Assembly (NCBI GenBank): GCA_947167075.1
Contig: CAMVGR010000005.1
Coordinates: 116,231-180,230 of the forward strand
DNA: 64,000 nucleotides
Direction: 5' to 3'
Source of the DNA: an uncultured Bacteroidales bacterium
GTDB lineage: Bacteria > Bacteroidota > Bacteroidia > Bacteroidales > P3
Shown here: piece by piece, positions 40,901 to 51,500 of the stretch
Layout: each line of letters opens with the position of its first letter
Position numbering within the stretch: the first letter of the stretch is position 1
Translations under genes and position numbers: made by a program
The notes under the pieces: model-generated
What the model was told of the DNA's origin: nothing
The model's database searches: none
What the model saw: the letters and a program-made list of their open reading frames with translations, nothing else

Positions 40901-43900
40901 GTTGCCTCGCGAATGGGCGGCAACCGACGGAGTGTCTATCAGCAACGACGACGCACTGCAACTGGTTGCGGATGCCGCCGTTGCCATGCACAGAATGTCA
41001 TATATCGACAGCAACACATTCTCTTTCTACGCCCGTAGCCATACATCTGGCGACACATTGCTCCTCGGGCGGATCGATGGCAGTAGCATTCCGGCCAACG
41101 TTTCAACCATCACCACTCTGCCTTCATCATGGAGTGCCATCGACACCTTTGTACTCGACACAGCATGGCAATTCTTCATCTTTCCTCTTCCGTCGTTCGG
41201 TAGCGACAGCATAAGACTGACATTTGTGGGCGGAAGCGACACCGTATGGATCGACGAAGTAGGCATCATCGACTGTCCCATTGTACATTTTAAAGTGGAC
41301 GGCAACCGGCTGATATGTACACAAGACCGACAGTTCAGCTACTATCTTACCATCAACGACAGTGCCGGCAACGACCACAGAGAGCTGCTGATTACGGAGA
41401 ATCCATACATGGTAGAGGGATTGCATATGGACACACGCTATGACTTGAGTTGGGAATGTCTGTATAGAGGCACCAGTTGTCAACCCAATGTCAGCGTCTA
41501 CACAGGAAGCATCATTCCCCTCCCCTATTGTGAGGACTTTGACAAAGGCTTGGGAACGATCAACATCCCACCCACATGGACATACATTTCCGGTGGCACC
41601 TACGACCAATTGAGACTAGATACATGGGGACCATCACTCTATGTCTCTTCCTCAAGCTACAACAAGTGGAACTATGCCATACTGCCCAAAGTGGCTTCGG
41701 ACAGCGTACTCACCCTTCGTGCCCATATTAATTCATCCAGCAATGGAAGCACACAGATAGGGGTGCTCGACGACGAAAGCGACACCTCTACATTCATTCC
41801 ACTTTGGTCATCGGGTTATTCGAACGACGAACACATCATGTTAGACTTGTCGGAATATGCTCATAAAAGGATTGCCATCCGTACCAGTGGTTGGTACTAT
41901 CTGTTTAGGATACATCTATACAACATTCCATTGGCAAATGTAGCGTTGCTTGGTGCCGACAGTATCGCAGTCACCACCACACACATCGCTCCCTATTGGC
42001 TACGTAACCATCGTCCTAAATGGAATGATCAGTATGATCTGGACACTTTGCTATTCATCAATGATAGCATTCATCTGATTACAAACAGTCATAGAAATGG
42101 CCTTTATCTGTCCCAAGTATGCGACTCTACAGGCTACACCTGCGACAATGAAGACTACTACCAATTGGGAGAAAGCACAACGCTACCCTTCTGCTTCGAT
42201 CCAGACATCACCACATGGCCATGGGATAGATTTATTTACTCCTCAAAATACAACTATGGCTATCCATCATGGACACGCCCCGACTACTCCGACAAGAGGG
42301 TTATGCGCCTAAATGGTAAATCATCTATTTGGTCCGTTGGCCCCGACTTCACATCGCTCGACAGTATTCGTCATGCCGGCATGAGAATCCACTACGTGGC
42401 AGCGTCGGAACATGACAGTCTGGAAGTAGGTGTTATGGTTAATGCCTACGACACACTATCATTTACACCACTTGACACATTGGTATACAATCCAGCAGGT
42501 GAAAAGGAGCAGTCGGCCTACATCGACTTAAGCAAATATACCGGTGGTGGCAGATGGTTGGCAGTTCATGCTATGCCTGGTCCGAAGGCTGACTGGGTCG
42601 ATATCACACGACTATATGTTGATGCATGCCCAGCCTCACTCGGAGCCACTGCCAGCCTATCCCGATGGAACCGCATTAAAATTGATGGGCCTCATACTCC
42701 ATTCTATGTCGAGTACTTCCCCACTGGCACAAGCACACAAGGCAGCACAGAAAACACCATAATACGTATCGACAGTGTACCTCAAATACTGATCCTTGAG
42801 CCAGAGACACGCTACGACTTCTATTTCCGCTGCGACAGTGCTGGATACACCTGTACAGATCCACAACAGGTAACCACATTGGCAGCTCCACTTCAGATGC
42901 CAACATGTGTCGACTTCGACACTGTGGACAATGGTCAGATTCCCCGCAACTGGACTTCTCGCCACATAGATATAGGAGTCACTGATGCCGAATCACATTC
43001 CACCCCCAACTCCCTCAGCATTCCTATCGGTTCCAATTCATACATTATCACACCTGACATCGACATTGATTCCATCAGCAAAGTAGCCGTTAGCATTTGG
43101 TTCCGTGTGGAGGATCTCTCCGACCGTTTGGTGGTGGGTGTAATGAGCAATCCTTCCGACCTGTCTACCTTCTATCCTGTAAGCACACTTACCCCTGCCG
43201 AAACCAATGTATGGCAAAGAGGTCTTGTGGAATTCCGTAATGCACCGCAGGAGTCCCATTTCATCGCCCTACGTGCGCGCAGCAACCGCCAGGCTGGAGG
43301 ACGAGCCATCTTGGTCGACGACATCTTTGTGACCGACTGTGCCGCATTCAATCTCACTGTGGACAAGCTCACCAACTCTGCCATCGACCTCTCTTGGAAC
43401 CAAGTGGGCAATCCCGACATTTCTATCACCGTGCTTGACGACAGCACAGTGGTACAGTCCTTCGACAATCCCACCTCGCCGCTGCATATTGAACCTCTGG
43501 AAACCCTGCACTACTACACCTTCCGAATGGAGAGCACATGCTCCGGTTCCACCGGATACTGCACCTCGGACTATCAGGACAGCCTATCGGTGGTGACACC
43601 CGCTCCCGGTGTGGGGTGTGTCAATCCCACAGACCTTGCCTCGCCACAGGCAGTCTTCTTCAGTGGTTCCTATAGCAACCCTTACTCCCATGCCGGAGCT
43701 ATCAACTATGGCTCGCTTCATCCCGACAGCCGCCATACAGTATGCTACGACACAGCCCAGCGCGACCCACGAACCGGCAATCTGTTGCACACCATTCCGC
43801 CAGGATACACCTCTAGCGTACGTTTAGGCAACTGGAGCACCAACTACTACAGTCCCGAAGCCGAGGGTGTCATCTACAGTCTATTCGTCGACACCAACAG

Positions 43901-46175
43901 CTTCGAACTCCTGCTGCTACGCTATGCAGCTGTGCTACAAGACCCGGCTCACGACCCCAGCGACCAGCCTCGCTTCCGCATGGAATTGCTCGACACCAAC
44001 TACAACATCATCGACTCTGCCTGCACAAGTGCCGACTTCATAGCCGACCTCTCGCTTGGATGGAACACCGCCGACGACGGAGTGCTATGGAAAGACTGGA
44101 CTGCCGTCGGTATCGACCTATCGGCTCATGCCAACGAGCAGGTATACCTACGACTCACCACCTACGACTGCAACGAGGGTTCCCACTACGGATATGCCTA
44201 CTTTACCCTCGAGTGCATGCGGAAGAACATGAACACTGTAGCCTGCGGCGATGTCGACAGCAATACCCTTAGTGCTCCCGAAGGGTTCCACTATCGGTGG
44301 TACACCTCCAGCAGCACCGCCACCTACAGCACCGCACAAACCATCACTGTGCCTAGCGAAGATATTACCTACTACTGCGAAGTATCCAAGCTCGACAACC
44401 CCAACTGCAAATTCCTCATCAACACCTATGGCGGCACACGCTATCCCATATCCAACTTCACCACGTCGATGACCATCGACAGTTGCCGATTCCATGTCAA
44501 TTTCGAAAACCTGAGCGGTGTTAGTAAAGACGGAGTCAATCTGATTCCCGGCGAACAGTGCGAAGCCTTCTGGTGGGACTTGGGTAATGGAGCCACTGCC
44601 ACCACTTTCAATGCACAAACCACCTACAACAAGCCCGGCACCTACACCGTCCGACTGGTAAGCGGCATTTCGCTCAACGCATGCACCGACACGCTGGTAA
44701 TGGAAATCAATCTCGAGCTGCCCGAAGGCATGGCACCATCCGACACCGTCCAGGCCAGCATTTGCGACAACCAAGAATACACCTTCTTCAACACCACCTA
44801 TACCGAGGCCGGCACCCACATTCACAATCAGCCCATACCCGGTGCCTATTGCGATAGCCTCCACTATCTCATCCTCGACGTACGTCCCACCTCGGTCGAC
44901 GACACCGTGGCTATCGTGTGCGACAGCATACACTGGATGGGAAGCACCTACGACACCACTGGCATGTATTATACCGGAGTGGTGGGACCCAACATCGTGG
45001 GATGCGACTCGTCGCGCACACTGCATCTCACCGTCTATAGTTCGTACGACACCGTCGACACCATTCGTTTCTGCCCCGACCAGATATACGAATATAGGGA
45101 CGTACAATTCGACTCGCCTCGTGTGTTCGACACCATCCTCACCACCATCGACGGATGCGACAGCTTGATACATGTAGCCTTGCTGCCCCGAACCGACTAC
45201 CACCTTAATGTGATATACACCACCACAGACAGCACCGACTCGGTCGTCTGGACACCGACCGACTCCATCCTCCTCGGATGCAACCCCGCCCACCTTGTAG
45301 TCAGCGACACCACACACAACTCTGCATCGTGGCAATGGCGACTATACACCCCCGACAGTCTCATACTCTCCGACCAGTCGTCTATCTCCTACTCCTTCCC
45401 CAAAGGGTCGCCCTACCTGTCGGCCTATCTGCACCTGATTGCCAAGAGCGACTATGGATGTTCCGACACCATGTCGTGGCCTCTCTATGTATTCCAGAGC
45501 CCACTGCCCGATTTCAAATGGGAGCCCGACATACCTGCCATCCATCAGCCCGAGGTGCAATTCCACAACACCTCCTCCCCCTTCGACTCACTCTACTTCT
45601 TGTGGAGCATCACCTCGCAAGCAGGAGCCTTCGACACCACCTCCGAACCCAATCCCCACTATCAGTGGGGTGATCCAGGTGCGGACCTAGCGGGCGAATA
45701 TCCCGTCGAACTAGCTGCCTCGTGGGACCACCAGCTCGACACTTTCAGGCTCGACACCATCGGATGGCTCATCCGACAGGTCGACTTCGCTTTGCCTGTC
45801 ACCCTCTACGAAGTAGACCTGCTCCACACCTGCACTCAGACTGCCTACGACACAGTGATTATCTCTAACGACTATCTACAATTCCCCAACCTAGTCACAC
45901 CCAACGACGATGGTGTCAACGACCAATGGAAGATCGTGGGACTGCTCGAGAACGGCGACTACAGCATGAACGAGCTCTGGATCTACGACCGCACCGGTGC
46001 CCTTGTGTTCCATCGCCGCAACATACGTTCCGAGGACCAATTCTGGAACCCCAACGACACCCGCAGCCCCGACGGAACCTACTACTACCGCTTCTCTGGC
46101 AAAGGCCAATACGGACTGTGTCGCCGCAACGGTGTGATCGAGGTGATGCGTAAAGCCCCAACCGATGAACAATAA
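37965..46175 (+). CDS. Giant secreted multi-module protein with CUB-like, FN3, repeated jelly-roll and PKD-like modules and gliding-motility-type (T9SS type B) C-terminus
   Basis: 2736-aa uninterrupted ORF; CUB-like ACTLDDGIIYDDGGVSGNYSNNFNG...; repeated YC.NF/YCEDFD...W module starts; C-term FPNLVTPNDDGVNDQWKIVGL...ELWIYDRTGALVFHRR...WNPNDTRSPDGTYYYRFSGK. Confidence 0.9.
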   Translation: MRHNRIIKICSVALFIATMLTGYRGWSQTSINNMINGDSILLDACTLDDGIIYDDGGVSGNYSNNFNGLVTILAGPGSTISLKISYSTEAECDHITIEDGFSTFLAKLSGYGDSTITSSTGSVVIRFTSDGSVTNSGFKIEWSVEDATNVCTNVVSALDTTAVTSNSIALTWTSSNASGPFTIVCNGTTYSGITSTSYTLTGLNASTLYTIEVVNTADGDNRCCADRINVRTLCGNTTLPFSEGFEGLADGSLPPCWILSRNFDEEESQPQVVATQHASGVRSLMLSCGNTESSGHFGVVGSPILHSTGDHKIRLRLRTSHSGTALEIGTCDSTGNDYNQYNFSPIQTIYLYNTGEWMEYTVDWNSTDNSKRLAMRMQQSMQNGIGRRVYIDDFNVEDCGVDSVQAIHIEHDKLQLTWSIFGSPVCNVSVRREGTLVDTLNFSSVTSPLDITGLQSETRYILTVHPICSSIPGLSRSTAVKTKSTPTAAEGYCSNFSLSTQLPTEWTFNVIQGYCGASFDLSNRSVNFRDGCSGAKALMVSEQLLGLPGKEIAVTYSGYNNNARLIIGTMVYADDLSTFVPLDTAYSDGGRHTPVVKVPSSSTGRHIAIMFENPSWFIECSIHSVSCGSHMLEEGRVLHRRGTNMVLSWAKAYDTVLVQYGPHDFALGSGTTDTFYNVHHATVEGLTPSTEYDVFAYLASQVPCEDMRYTRRTATTDYPIPYCENFDNVDEYNSWNYNYGDWKKINELNGTPSFSDQYYNYTGKALELLSWGFNDSYYSTALLPDMVLDSNTVLSFYAFDRAPNSMLMIGVVDDDYERTANLRILDTIHISAQYKRVHYRYTFRPSDTLFDGRVAICYKHNYAYSNYGIFIDELHFNHQAYDTMTLIHVGQDTATLSLNGLYRADSIEVCLYGSDTLCQVVPKADIASIGFGGLDSGGFYHVYARPLNEGCLSYVTSFSLVGGAGYANCFKFDDLLSDELPREWAATDGVSISNDDALQLVADAAVAMHRMSYIDSNTFSFYARSHTSGDTLLLGRIDGSSIPANVSTITTLPSSWSAIDTFVLDTAWQFFIFPLPSFGSDSIRLTFVGGSDTVWIDEVGIIDCPIVHFKVDGNRLICTQDRQFSYYLTINDSAGNDHRELLITENPYMVEGLHMDTRYDLSWECLYRGTSCQPNVSVYTGSIIPLPYCEDFDKGLGTINIPPTWTYISGGTYDQLRLDTWGPSLYVSSSSYNKWNYAILPKVASDSVLTLRAHINSSSNGSTQIGVLDDESDTSTFIPLWSSGYSNDEHIMLDLSEYAHKRIAIRTSGWYYLFRIHLYNIPLANVALLGADSIAVTTTHIAPYWLRNHRPKWNDQYDLDTLLFINDSIHLITNSHRNGLYLSQVCDSTGYTCDNEDYYQLGESTTLPFCFDPDITTWPWDRFIYSSKYNYGYPSWTRPDYSDKRVMRLNGKSSIWSVGPDFTSLDSIRHAGMRIHYVAASEHDSLEVGVMVNAYDTLSFTPLDTLVYNPAGEKEQSAYIDLSKYTGGGRWLAVHAMPGPKADWVDITRLYVDACPASLGATASLSRWNRIKIDGPHTPFYVEYFPTGTSTQGSTENTIIRIDSVPQILILEPETRYDFYFRCDSAGYTCTDPQQVTTLAAPLQMPTCVDFDTVDNGQIPRNWTSRHIDIGVTDAESHSTPNSLSIPIGSNSYIITPDIDIDSISKVAVSIWFRVEDLSDRLVVGVMSNPSDLSTFYPVSTLTPAETNVWQRGLVEFRNAPQESHFIALRARSNRQAGGRAILVDDIFVTDCAAFNLTVDKLTNSAIDLSWNQVGNPDISITVLDDSTVVQSFDNPTSPLHIEPLETLHYYTFRMESTCSGSTGYCTSDYQDSLSVVTPAPGVGCVNPTDLASPQAVFFSGSYSNPYSHAGAINYGSLHPDSRHTVCYDTAQRDPRTGNLLHTIPPGYTSSVRLGNWSTNYYSPEAEGVIYSLFVDTNSFELLLLRYAAVLQDPAHDPSDQPRFRMELLDTNYNIIDSACTSADFIADLSLGWNTADDGVLWKDWTAVGIDLSAHANEQVYLRLTTYDCNEGSHYGYAYFTLECMRKNMNTVACGDVDSNTLSAPEGFHYRWYTSSSTATYSTAQTITVPSEDITYYCEVSKLDNPNCKFLINTYGGTRYPISNFTTSMTIDSCRFHVNFENLSGVSKDGVNLIPGEQCEAFWWDLGNGATATTFNAQTTYNKPGTYTVRLVSGISLNACTDTLVMEINLELPEGMAPSDTVQASICDNQEYTFFNTTYTEAGTHIHNQPIPGAYCDSLHYLILDVRPTSVDDTVAIVCDSIHWMGSTYDTTGMYYTGVVGPNIVGCDSSRTLHLTVYSSYDTVDTIRFCPDQIYEYRDVQFDSPRVFDTILTTIDGCDSLIHVALLPRTDYHLNVIYTTTDSTDSVVWTPTDSILLGCNPAHLVVSDTTHNSASWQWRLYTPDSLILSDQSSISYSFPKGSPYLSAYLHLIAKSDYGCSDTMSWPLYVFQSPLPDFKWEPDIPAIHQPEVQFHNTSSPFDSLYFLWSITSQAGAFDTTSEPNPHYQWGDPGADLAGEYPVELAASWDHQLDTFRLDTIGWLIRQVDFALPVTLYEVDLLHTCTQTAYDTVIISNDYLQFPNLVTPNDDGVNDQWKIVGLLENGDYSMNELWIYDRTGALVFHRRNIRSEDQFWNPNDTRSPDGTYYYRFSGKGQYGLCRRNGVIEVMRKAPTDEQ

Positions 46176-46785
46176 TACACGACACATACTTATCGTTGAC
46201 GACGAAGAGGACCTTTGCGAGATACTGAGGTTCAACCTCGAGGCCGAAGGTTTCACCACCACCACAGCCAACAGTGCCGAGCAAGTGCTCGACCTTTTGG
46301 CAGCCAACCAGCACTTCGACCTGCTACTGCTCGACGTGATGATGGACGGCATGTCCGGCTACGACCTTGCCATCCGCATGCGAGAGCAAGGCGATACCAC
46401 ACCCATCATCTTCCTCACTGCACGCAGCGACCACAACGACCAGATGCAGGGCTTTGCTGTGGGAGCCGACGACTACATCGCCAAGCCCTTCTCGTTCGAC
46501 ACCGTATTGGCACGCATACAGGCCGTTCTGCGGCGTTCTGCCACCAACGCCCAGCCTACTGCACCGAGCAACCTCACACGGCGCGAATATCTCATCTATC
46601 AACTCTTCGTCACCCACCCCGGGCGCTACTTCACCCGCGACGAAATCATTGCTGCCGTATGGCCCGACGACACACTGGTCGGGGCCCGTTCGGTCGATGT
46701 ACACATAGCGAGGCTGCGCAAGAAACTGGGTGCTGAAGGCACCCGCATAGCGGGAAAAACAGGATTCGGCTATGGACTGGTCTGA
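46165..46785 (+). CDS. OmpR-family response regulator
   Basis: HILIVDDEEDLCEILRFNLEAEG...LLLLDVMMDGMSGYDLA...IIFLTAR...GADDYIAKPFS; C-terminal winged helix SVDVHIARLRKKLG. Confidence 0.95.
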   Translation: MNNNTRHILIVDDEEDLCEILRFNLEAEGFTTTTANSAEQVLDLLAANQHFDLLLLDVMMDGMSGYDLAIRMREQGDTTPIIFLTARSDHNDQMQGFAVGADDYIAKPFSFDTVLARIQAVLRRSATNAQPTAPSNLTRREYLIYQLFVTHPGRYFTRDEIIAAVWPDDTLVGARSVDVHIARLRKKLGAEGTRIAGKTGFGYGLV

Positions 46786-47620
46786 TGTAATCCTCCTTAT
46801 CGCTATCGCCATCATCCTGCTGCAATACGTGCGGCTATCTCGAAAAAACAAACGGCTCCGCCTATTGGCCGACGAAGCCAACCGCCTTCGGCATCACGCC
46901 GATGCCACCGAGCAACGCAACAGGCAGCTGAAGCAGGAGATGACCTCCAACATTGCCCACGAGCTAAAAACTCCCGTCAGCGTCATCCAGGGCTATCTGG
47001 AGACCCTGCTCGGCAACCATTCTGTCGACCCTGCTCGGCAACGCCACTACCTCGAACGATGCCATGCTCAGACACTCCGCCTCGGCGAACTCATCCAAGA
47101 CGTATCCATCATCAACAAGATAGAAGAGAGTTCGAAACTCTTCCCCCTCGCTCCCGTCGATGTGCAACAGACGGCCCAGGCCGCCTTCGACGAAATGGCC
47201 GACAAAGCGGCTGCAGCCGACGTGCGGCTCGTCAACTTCCTGCCACCACTATCCATCAACGGCAACTACGAACTGCTATACCGCATATTCCGCAATCTGA
47301 CCGAAAACTCCATTGCCTACGGCGGACAGCACATACAGGTCGTCGTCGAGACCTATACCCCCGCCGACCCCCTCTTGCCCTCCGGCAACCTCTACCTCCA
47401 CTTCTACGACACCGGCTGCGGCGTACCCGACGAAGCACTTAGCAGCCTCTTCGACCGCTTCGTACGCATCGACAGTGGTCGCTCGCGCCAAAACGGAGGC
47501 ACCGGCCTCGGCCTCTCCATAGTGAAACATGCCGTACAGTTTCATGGCGGCGACATCTATGTAGCCAACCGGCCCGAGGGAGGACTCGACTTCCACTTCT
47601 CGCTCAAAGGCCAATCATAA
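46772..47620 (+). CDS. Sensor histidine kinase (single N-terminal TM, HisKA-HATPase_c)
   Basis: TSNIAHELKTPVSVIQGYLETLL H-box; NLTENSIAYG N-box; TGLGLSIVKHAVQFHGG G-box. Confidence 0.94.
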   Translation: MDWSDVILLIAIAIILLQYVRLSRKNKRLRLLADEANRLRHHADATEQRNRQLKQEMTSNIAHELKTPVSVIQGYLETLLGNHSVDPARQRHYLERCHAQTLRLGELIQDVSIINKIEESSKLFPLAPVDVQQTAQAAFDEMADKAAAADVRLVNFLPPLSINGNYELLYRIFRNLTENSIAYGGQHIQVVVETYTPADPLLPSGNLYLHFYDTGCGVPDEALSSLFDRFVRIDSGRSRQNGGTGLGLSIVKHAVQFHGGDIYVANRPEGGLDFHFSLKGQS

Positions 47621-47640
47621 ACAATCACAACAAGACACTC

Positions 47641-48042
47641 ATGCAACAACACCCACACTCCACCCCCATACAAATCCGCTTCAACGATGCCGACCCGATG
47701 GGACACATCAACAACGCCGTCATCATTGAATACCTCGACCTTGCCAAGGAAAACTATCTGGCCGCCCACGGACTGGAACCCGACGAGGGCGACTTCACCG
47801 TCATGGTCGTGCACTGCGACATCGACTTCCGCTCACAGATACATCGCCACGACAGCATCGAGGTGCACACCATGCTCGACCGTATTGGCAACCGCAGCAT
47901 CACCCTCCACCAAGAGGTGATCCGCACCACCGACAATACACTCTGCTGCGACAGCCACACCGTAATGAGCGGCTATCGGCGCAGCATATCCACTTCGGCC
48001 CCCATCCCCGACAGTCTGAAAGAGGCCCTACTCAACTGCTGA
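47641..48042 (+). CDS. Acyl-CoA thioesterase (4HBT/YbgC-like)
   Basis: IQIRFNDADPMGHINNAVIIEYLDLAKENYL. Confidence 0.9.
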   Translation: MQQHPHSTPIQIRFNDADPMGHINNAVIIEYLDLAKENYLAAHGLEPDEGDFTVMVVHCDIDFRSQIHRHDSIEVHTMLDRIGNRSITLHQEVIRTTDNTLCCDSHTVMSGYRRSISTSAPIPDSLKEALLNC

Positions 48043-48120
48043 CAGGGCCTCCCCTCCCCCTCATTCGAGGCATGGCATCGACCTATATGCTCCGTACTCC
48101 AAACGTTAAATAGCGAGGAT

Positions 48121-48167
48121 GGTACGGTGCATGTACGGTGCATGTACGGTGCAAGTACGGTGCAAGG
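48121..48167 (-). repeat. ACCGTACATGC-family 11-bp tandem array, copy 4 (inverted)
   Basis: GGTACGGT/GCATGTACGGT/GCATGTACGGT/GCAAGTACGGT/GCAAGG. Confidence 0.92.
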
Positions 48168-48337
48168 CCGTCATCATCCTGTTCTTCAGGCACATACACT
48201 TCTTAATATTCATATACAAGTGATTATCAGGTGTTTCCGAATATTCTACATACGGATTGTAGCGGTGTTATGATGAGGGCATGATTACCAAAATAGTATG
48301 CTAATTTTCAGTGTATTAACAATTTTTTGTATTTTTA

Positions 48338-48369
48338 TTTTGGACGATTCGAAAAAATGTGTATATTTG
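48338..48369 (+). promoter_or_regulatory. Bacteroidota-type promoter (TTTTG N19 TATATTTG) upstream of the 9.1-kb protease gene
   Basis: TTTTGG...TATATTTGcac with ~19-nt spacing; about 145 nt upstream of ATG 48515. Confidence 0.65.
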
Positions 48370-48514
48370 CACTTGAATACTTTATGCACGTATTAATCTA
48401 AACGATTGAAATATAAGAAATAAACGCTTCTGCAATCCGTAATCGAACTACAGAAAGAGATAACTATTATTGTCTTGAAAAATAAAACATATTAATAACA
48501 AAAAAATACATGCT

Positions 48515-51500
48515 ATGAAAAAAATCCTTACCCTGTTAGCGGCATTTGTGCTGACCATTGGCATGGTCACTGCCCGACCGGTCGACCGGTCGACAGCCAA
48601 GCAGGTGGCAGAGAACTTCTATCATCTGCTGACCGGTAGCACAGCCGAGATGAGTATTGTCGTCACCGACTTTACGGAGTTTTATGTGCTGACCACCGGA
48701 GGGACCGATTTTGTGATGGTGCCTTCGGACGACTGCACAACACCCATTGTAGGCTACTCGCTCACAAGCAAGTTTGTGAACGACAACATGCCTCGACACA
48801 TGCGCTCTTGGTTCGACGGCATCGAGGAATCGATCCGGATTGCAAAAACCAAAGAGCAGCAACCGGCAGTGGCCGCCAACTGGCAAGCGATGCAAACAGG
48901 CACCATGCCACAGCCACTGACGGCCACCACCGTCAGTCCGCTGATCGCCACCACATGGAACCAGGCCCCCTACTACAACGACCTATGCCCTGTGGACTCT
49001 AGCGAATATGCCTACTACAACTACAAGTTGGTCACCGGCTGCGTAGCCACCGCCACAGCCCAAATCATGAAATACTGGGAGCACCCCACCAAAGGCTATG
49101 GCTCGCACACCTACAACCATAACACCTATGGTATCCAAAGTGCCAATTTCGGCAACACCACCTACGATTGGGACAATATGCCCAACGAACTCAGCTCCAC
49201 AAGTAGCAGCACCGAGGTGAACGCTGTAGCCACTCTGATGTACCATATCGGCGTGGCCGACGAGATGGACTACGGACTCGCCTCCGCAGGCGGTAGCGGT
49301 GCACACAACTACAACTGGAACGGAATGCTACAAGCCTCGTCGCAGAGCTCGTTGCAGAGCTACTTCAAGTATAAACCCACCATGTATGCCATCGGTCGCG
49401 ACGACATGTCAGCCGACGAATACGATGCAGCACTGATGAAAGAACTCGATGCCTCGCGTCCCATCCTATATTCGGGTCGCAGCGCCACGGGCGGCCACTC
49501 CTTCGTGGTCGACGGCTACGACGAACTGAACTACAACAGCACCATGTTCCATATCAACTGGGGATGGGGTGGCTACAACGACGGCTACTTCCCCATGGGC
49601 GGACTGGAACCTACTGCCAGCGGCATCGGTGGCAACAGCGAGAGTGCCTACAACCAGCAGAATGTGGCCCTGCTTGGCATCGAGCCCAACAGCAACTGGG
49701 GCGACAATAGCACCGTCAGTGCCACAGTGTATGGCAGCGGCACGGTGTCTGGCACAGGCAGCTACAACTTCGGCGACACTGTGCAACTAATGGCCTTCGC
49801 CGACGAGGGCTACCGCTTCGACAATTGGGGCAGCGGCAGCCGATTCAACCCCATGCAGTTTGTGGCCAACGGTGGCGACGTGGATGTCACGGCCAATTTC
49901 AAGGCCATCAACGAGACCGACACCATCAGCTACTGCGGCAGTGGCCACTACCTGACCGGCCTGGGATACGGCTCAGCGGGCAGCGATGTCTTCTGGGGCA
50001 TCCGTATCCCTTCCTCCTCGATCGCAAGCGGCAAAGCACTGAAAGCTGTCGAGTTCTATGCTGTGGGAGCCGGCAACTTCACCGTCAGCATCTACACCGG
50101 TGCTTCGCTTCCATCCAGTCCTGTCTCCACCACCACGGTGGCTGCAAGTAAAGCTGGATGGGTGCAGATGACGCTTAGCTCTCCGATTTCCGTAGCATCG
50201 GGTAGCCATATATGGATTGGCATTAGCAACAACGAATATGCCTATCCCGCCGCCATGACCTATGGCAGCGGCAACGAGGACGGTGCCCTGTGGACCAACA
50301 GCTTCTACTATACAGGTTGGGACCAGTACTCCTTCATGGTGCGCGGCATCATGGGCGAGGACAACGGCGAACCCCTGCCGGGCGAATGCGACACTCCGCT
50401 CACCTCCCTCAACGAAGGCTTTGAGAATAGCCTCGATTGCTGGACATTCATCGATGCCGATGGCGACGGATTCGGATGGGAACAAGATAGCTATCCTATC
50501 CACGACTACAACGGATTAATGTCCTTGTCGTACGACATGAATGGTACCTATGACCCCCTTCTTCCAGACAACTGGGCTGTGAGCCCCGCCGTGACCATCA
50601 GTGATAGTAATACCGCTCTCATTTGGTGGGCTCAAGCAATGTGCAGCGATTCGTATGCTGCCGACAAATACTCGGTCTATGTTGGCACTGGCAACGATGT
50701 AGACAACTACACACAAGTCTACACAGAAACCTTCACCAATGACTTAGCCACCAAGCGTACTGTCTACTTGAGCGACTATGTGGGACAAACCATCCACGTT
50801 GCCTTCCGCCACCACGACTGCACAGATATGTGTGGCGTGATTATCGACGATGTGAGCATAGATGTCGCTGCGCCTCCTGTCGACTGCTCGCAGACCCTCA
50901 CCACCCTCAATGAAGAGTTCTCCGAGGAAATACAGTGCTGGACACTCCTTGACGAGGACGGCGACGGATATGGCTGGTTGCAGTCAAACGGATACATGCA
51001 GTCCGACTCTTACACCTACACCGCCCTCACGCCCGACAACTGGCTCATCACCCCCAAGGTGCTCCTGCCCAATGAGGACTGCCACCTCAGCCTCGACCTG
51101 CAGACCACCAGCGGCAGCTATTTTGCCGAGCACTACGGCATCTATGTCTCCACCACGGGTACTGCCACGTCCGACTTCACCCTCCTCTTCGAGGAGACCT
51201 GCAGCGACTACAGCAACTGGCAAAACATGCAGGTCGACCTCTCGGCCTATGCCGGACAGGAAGTCTACCTTGCCGTGCGCCACTTCGACTGCACCGACCA
51301 GTACTACCTCCGCGTCGACAACATGAAGGTGGAGACTGGCGGCGCTGTGCTGGTGGAAAAGTACACCGTCAACATCAGCGGCAACGGCGGCTACTATGCA
51401 GGCAACGTGGGCAGCATCTATTATTATTCCACCGCCGGCGACTTCTCGCAGGAAGTGATAGAAGGCACCAGCGGATTGATACGTCTATACTCCATCAACA

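Noticed and set aside
44148-45335. 395-aa minus-strand ORF inside the 8.2-kb gene
   Set aside because: Shadow ORF antisense to the conserved C-terminal modules; G/V-rich with no domain features.
46165-47620. Possible PorX/PorY regulators of T9SS
   Set aside because: The response regulator has an OmpR winged helix rather than the PorX-type PglZ domain, so the PorXY label is not supported.
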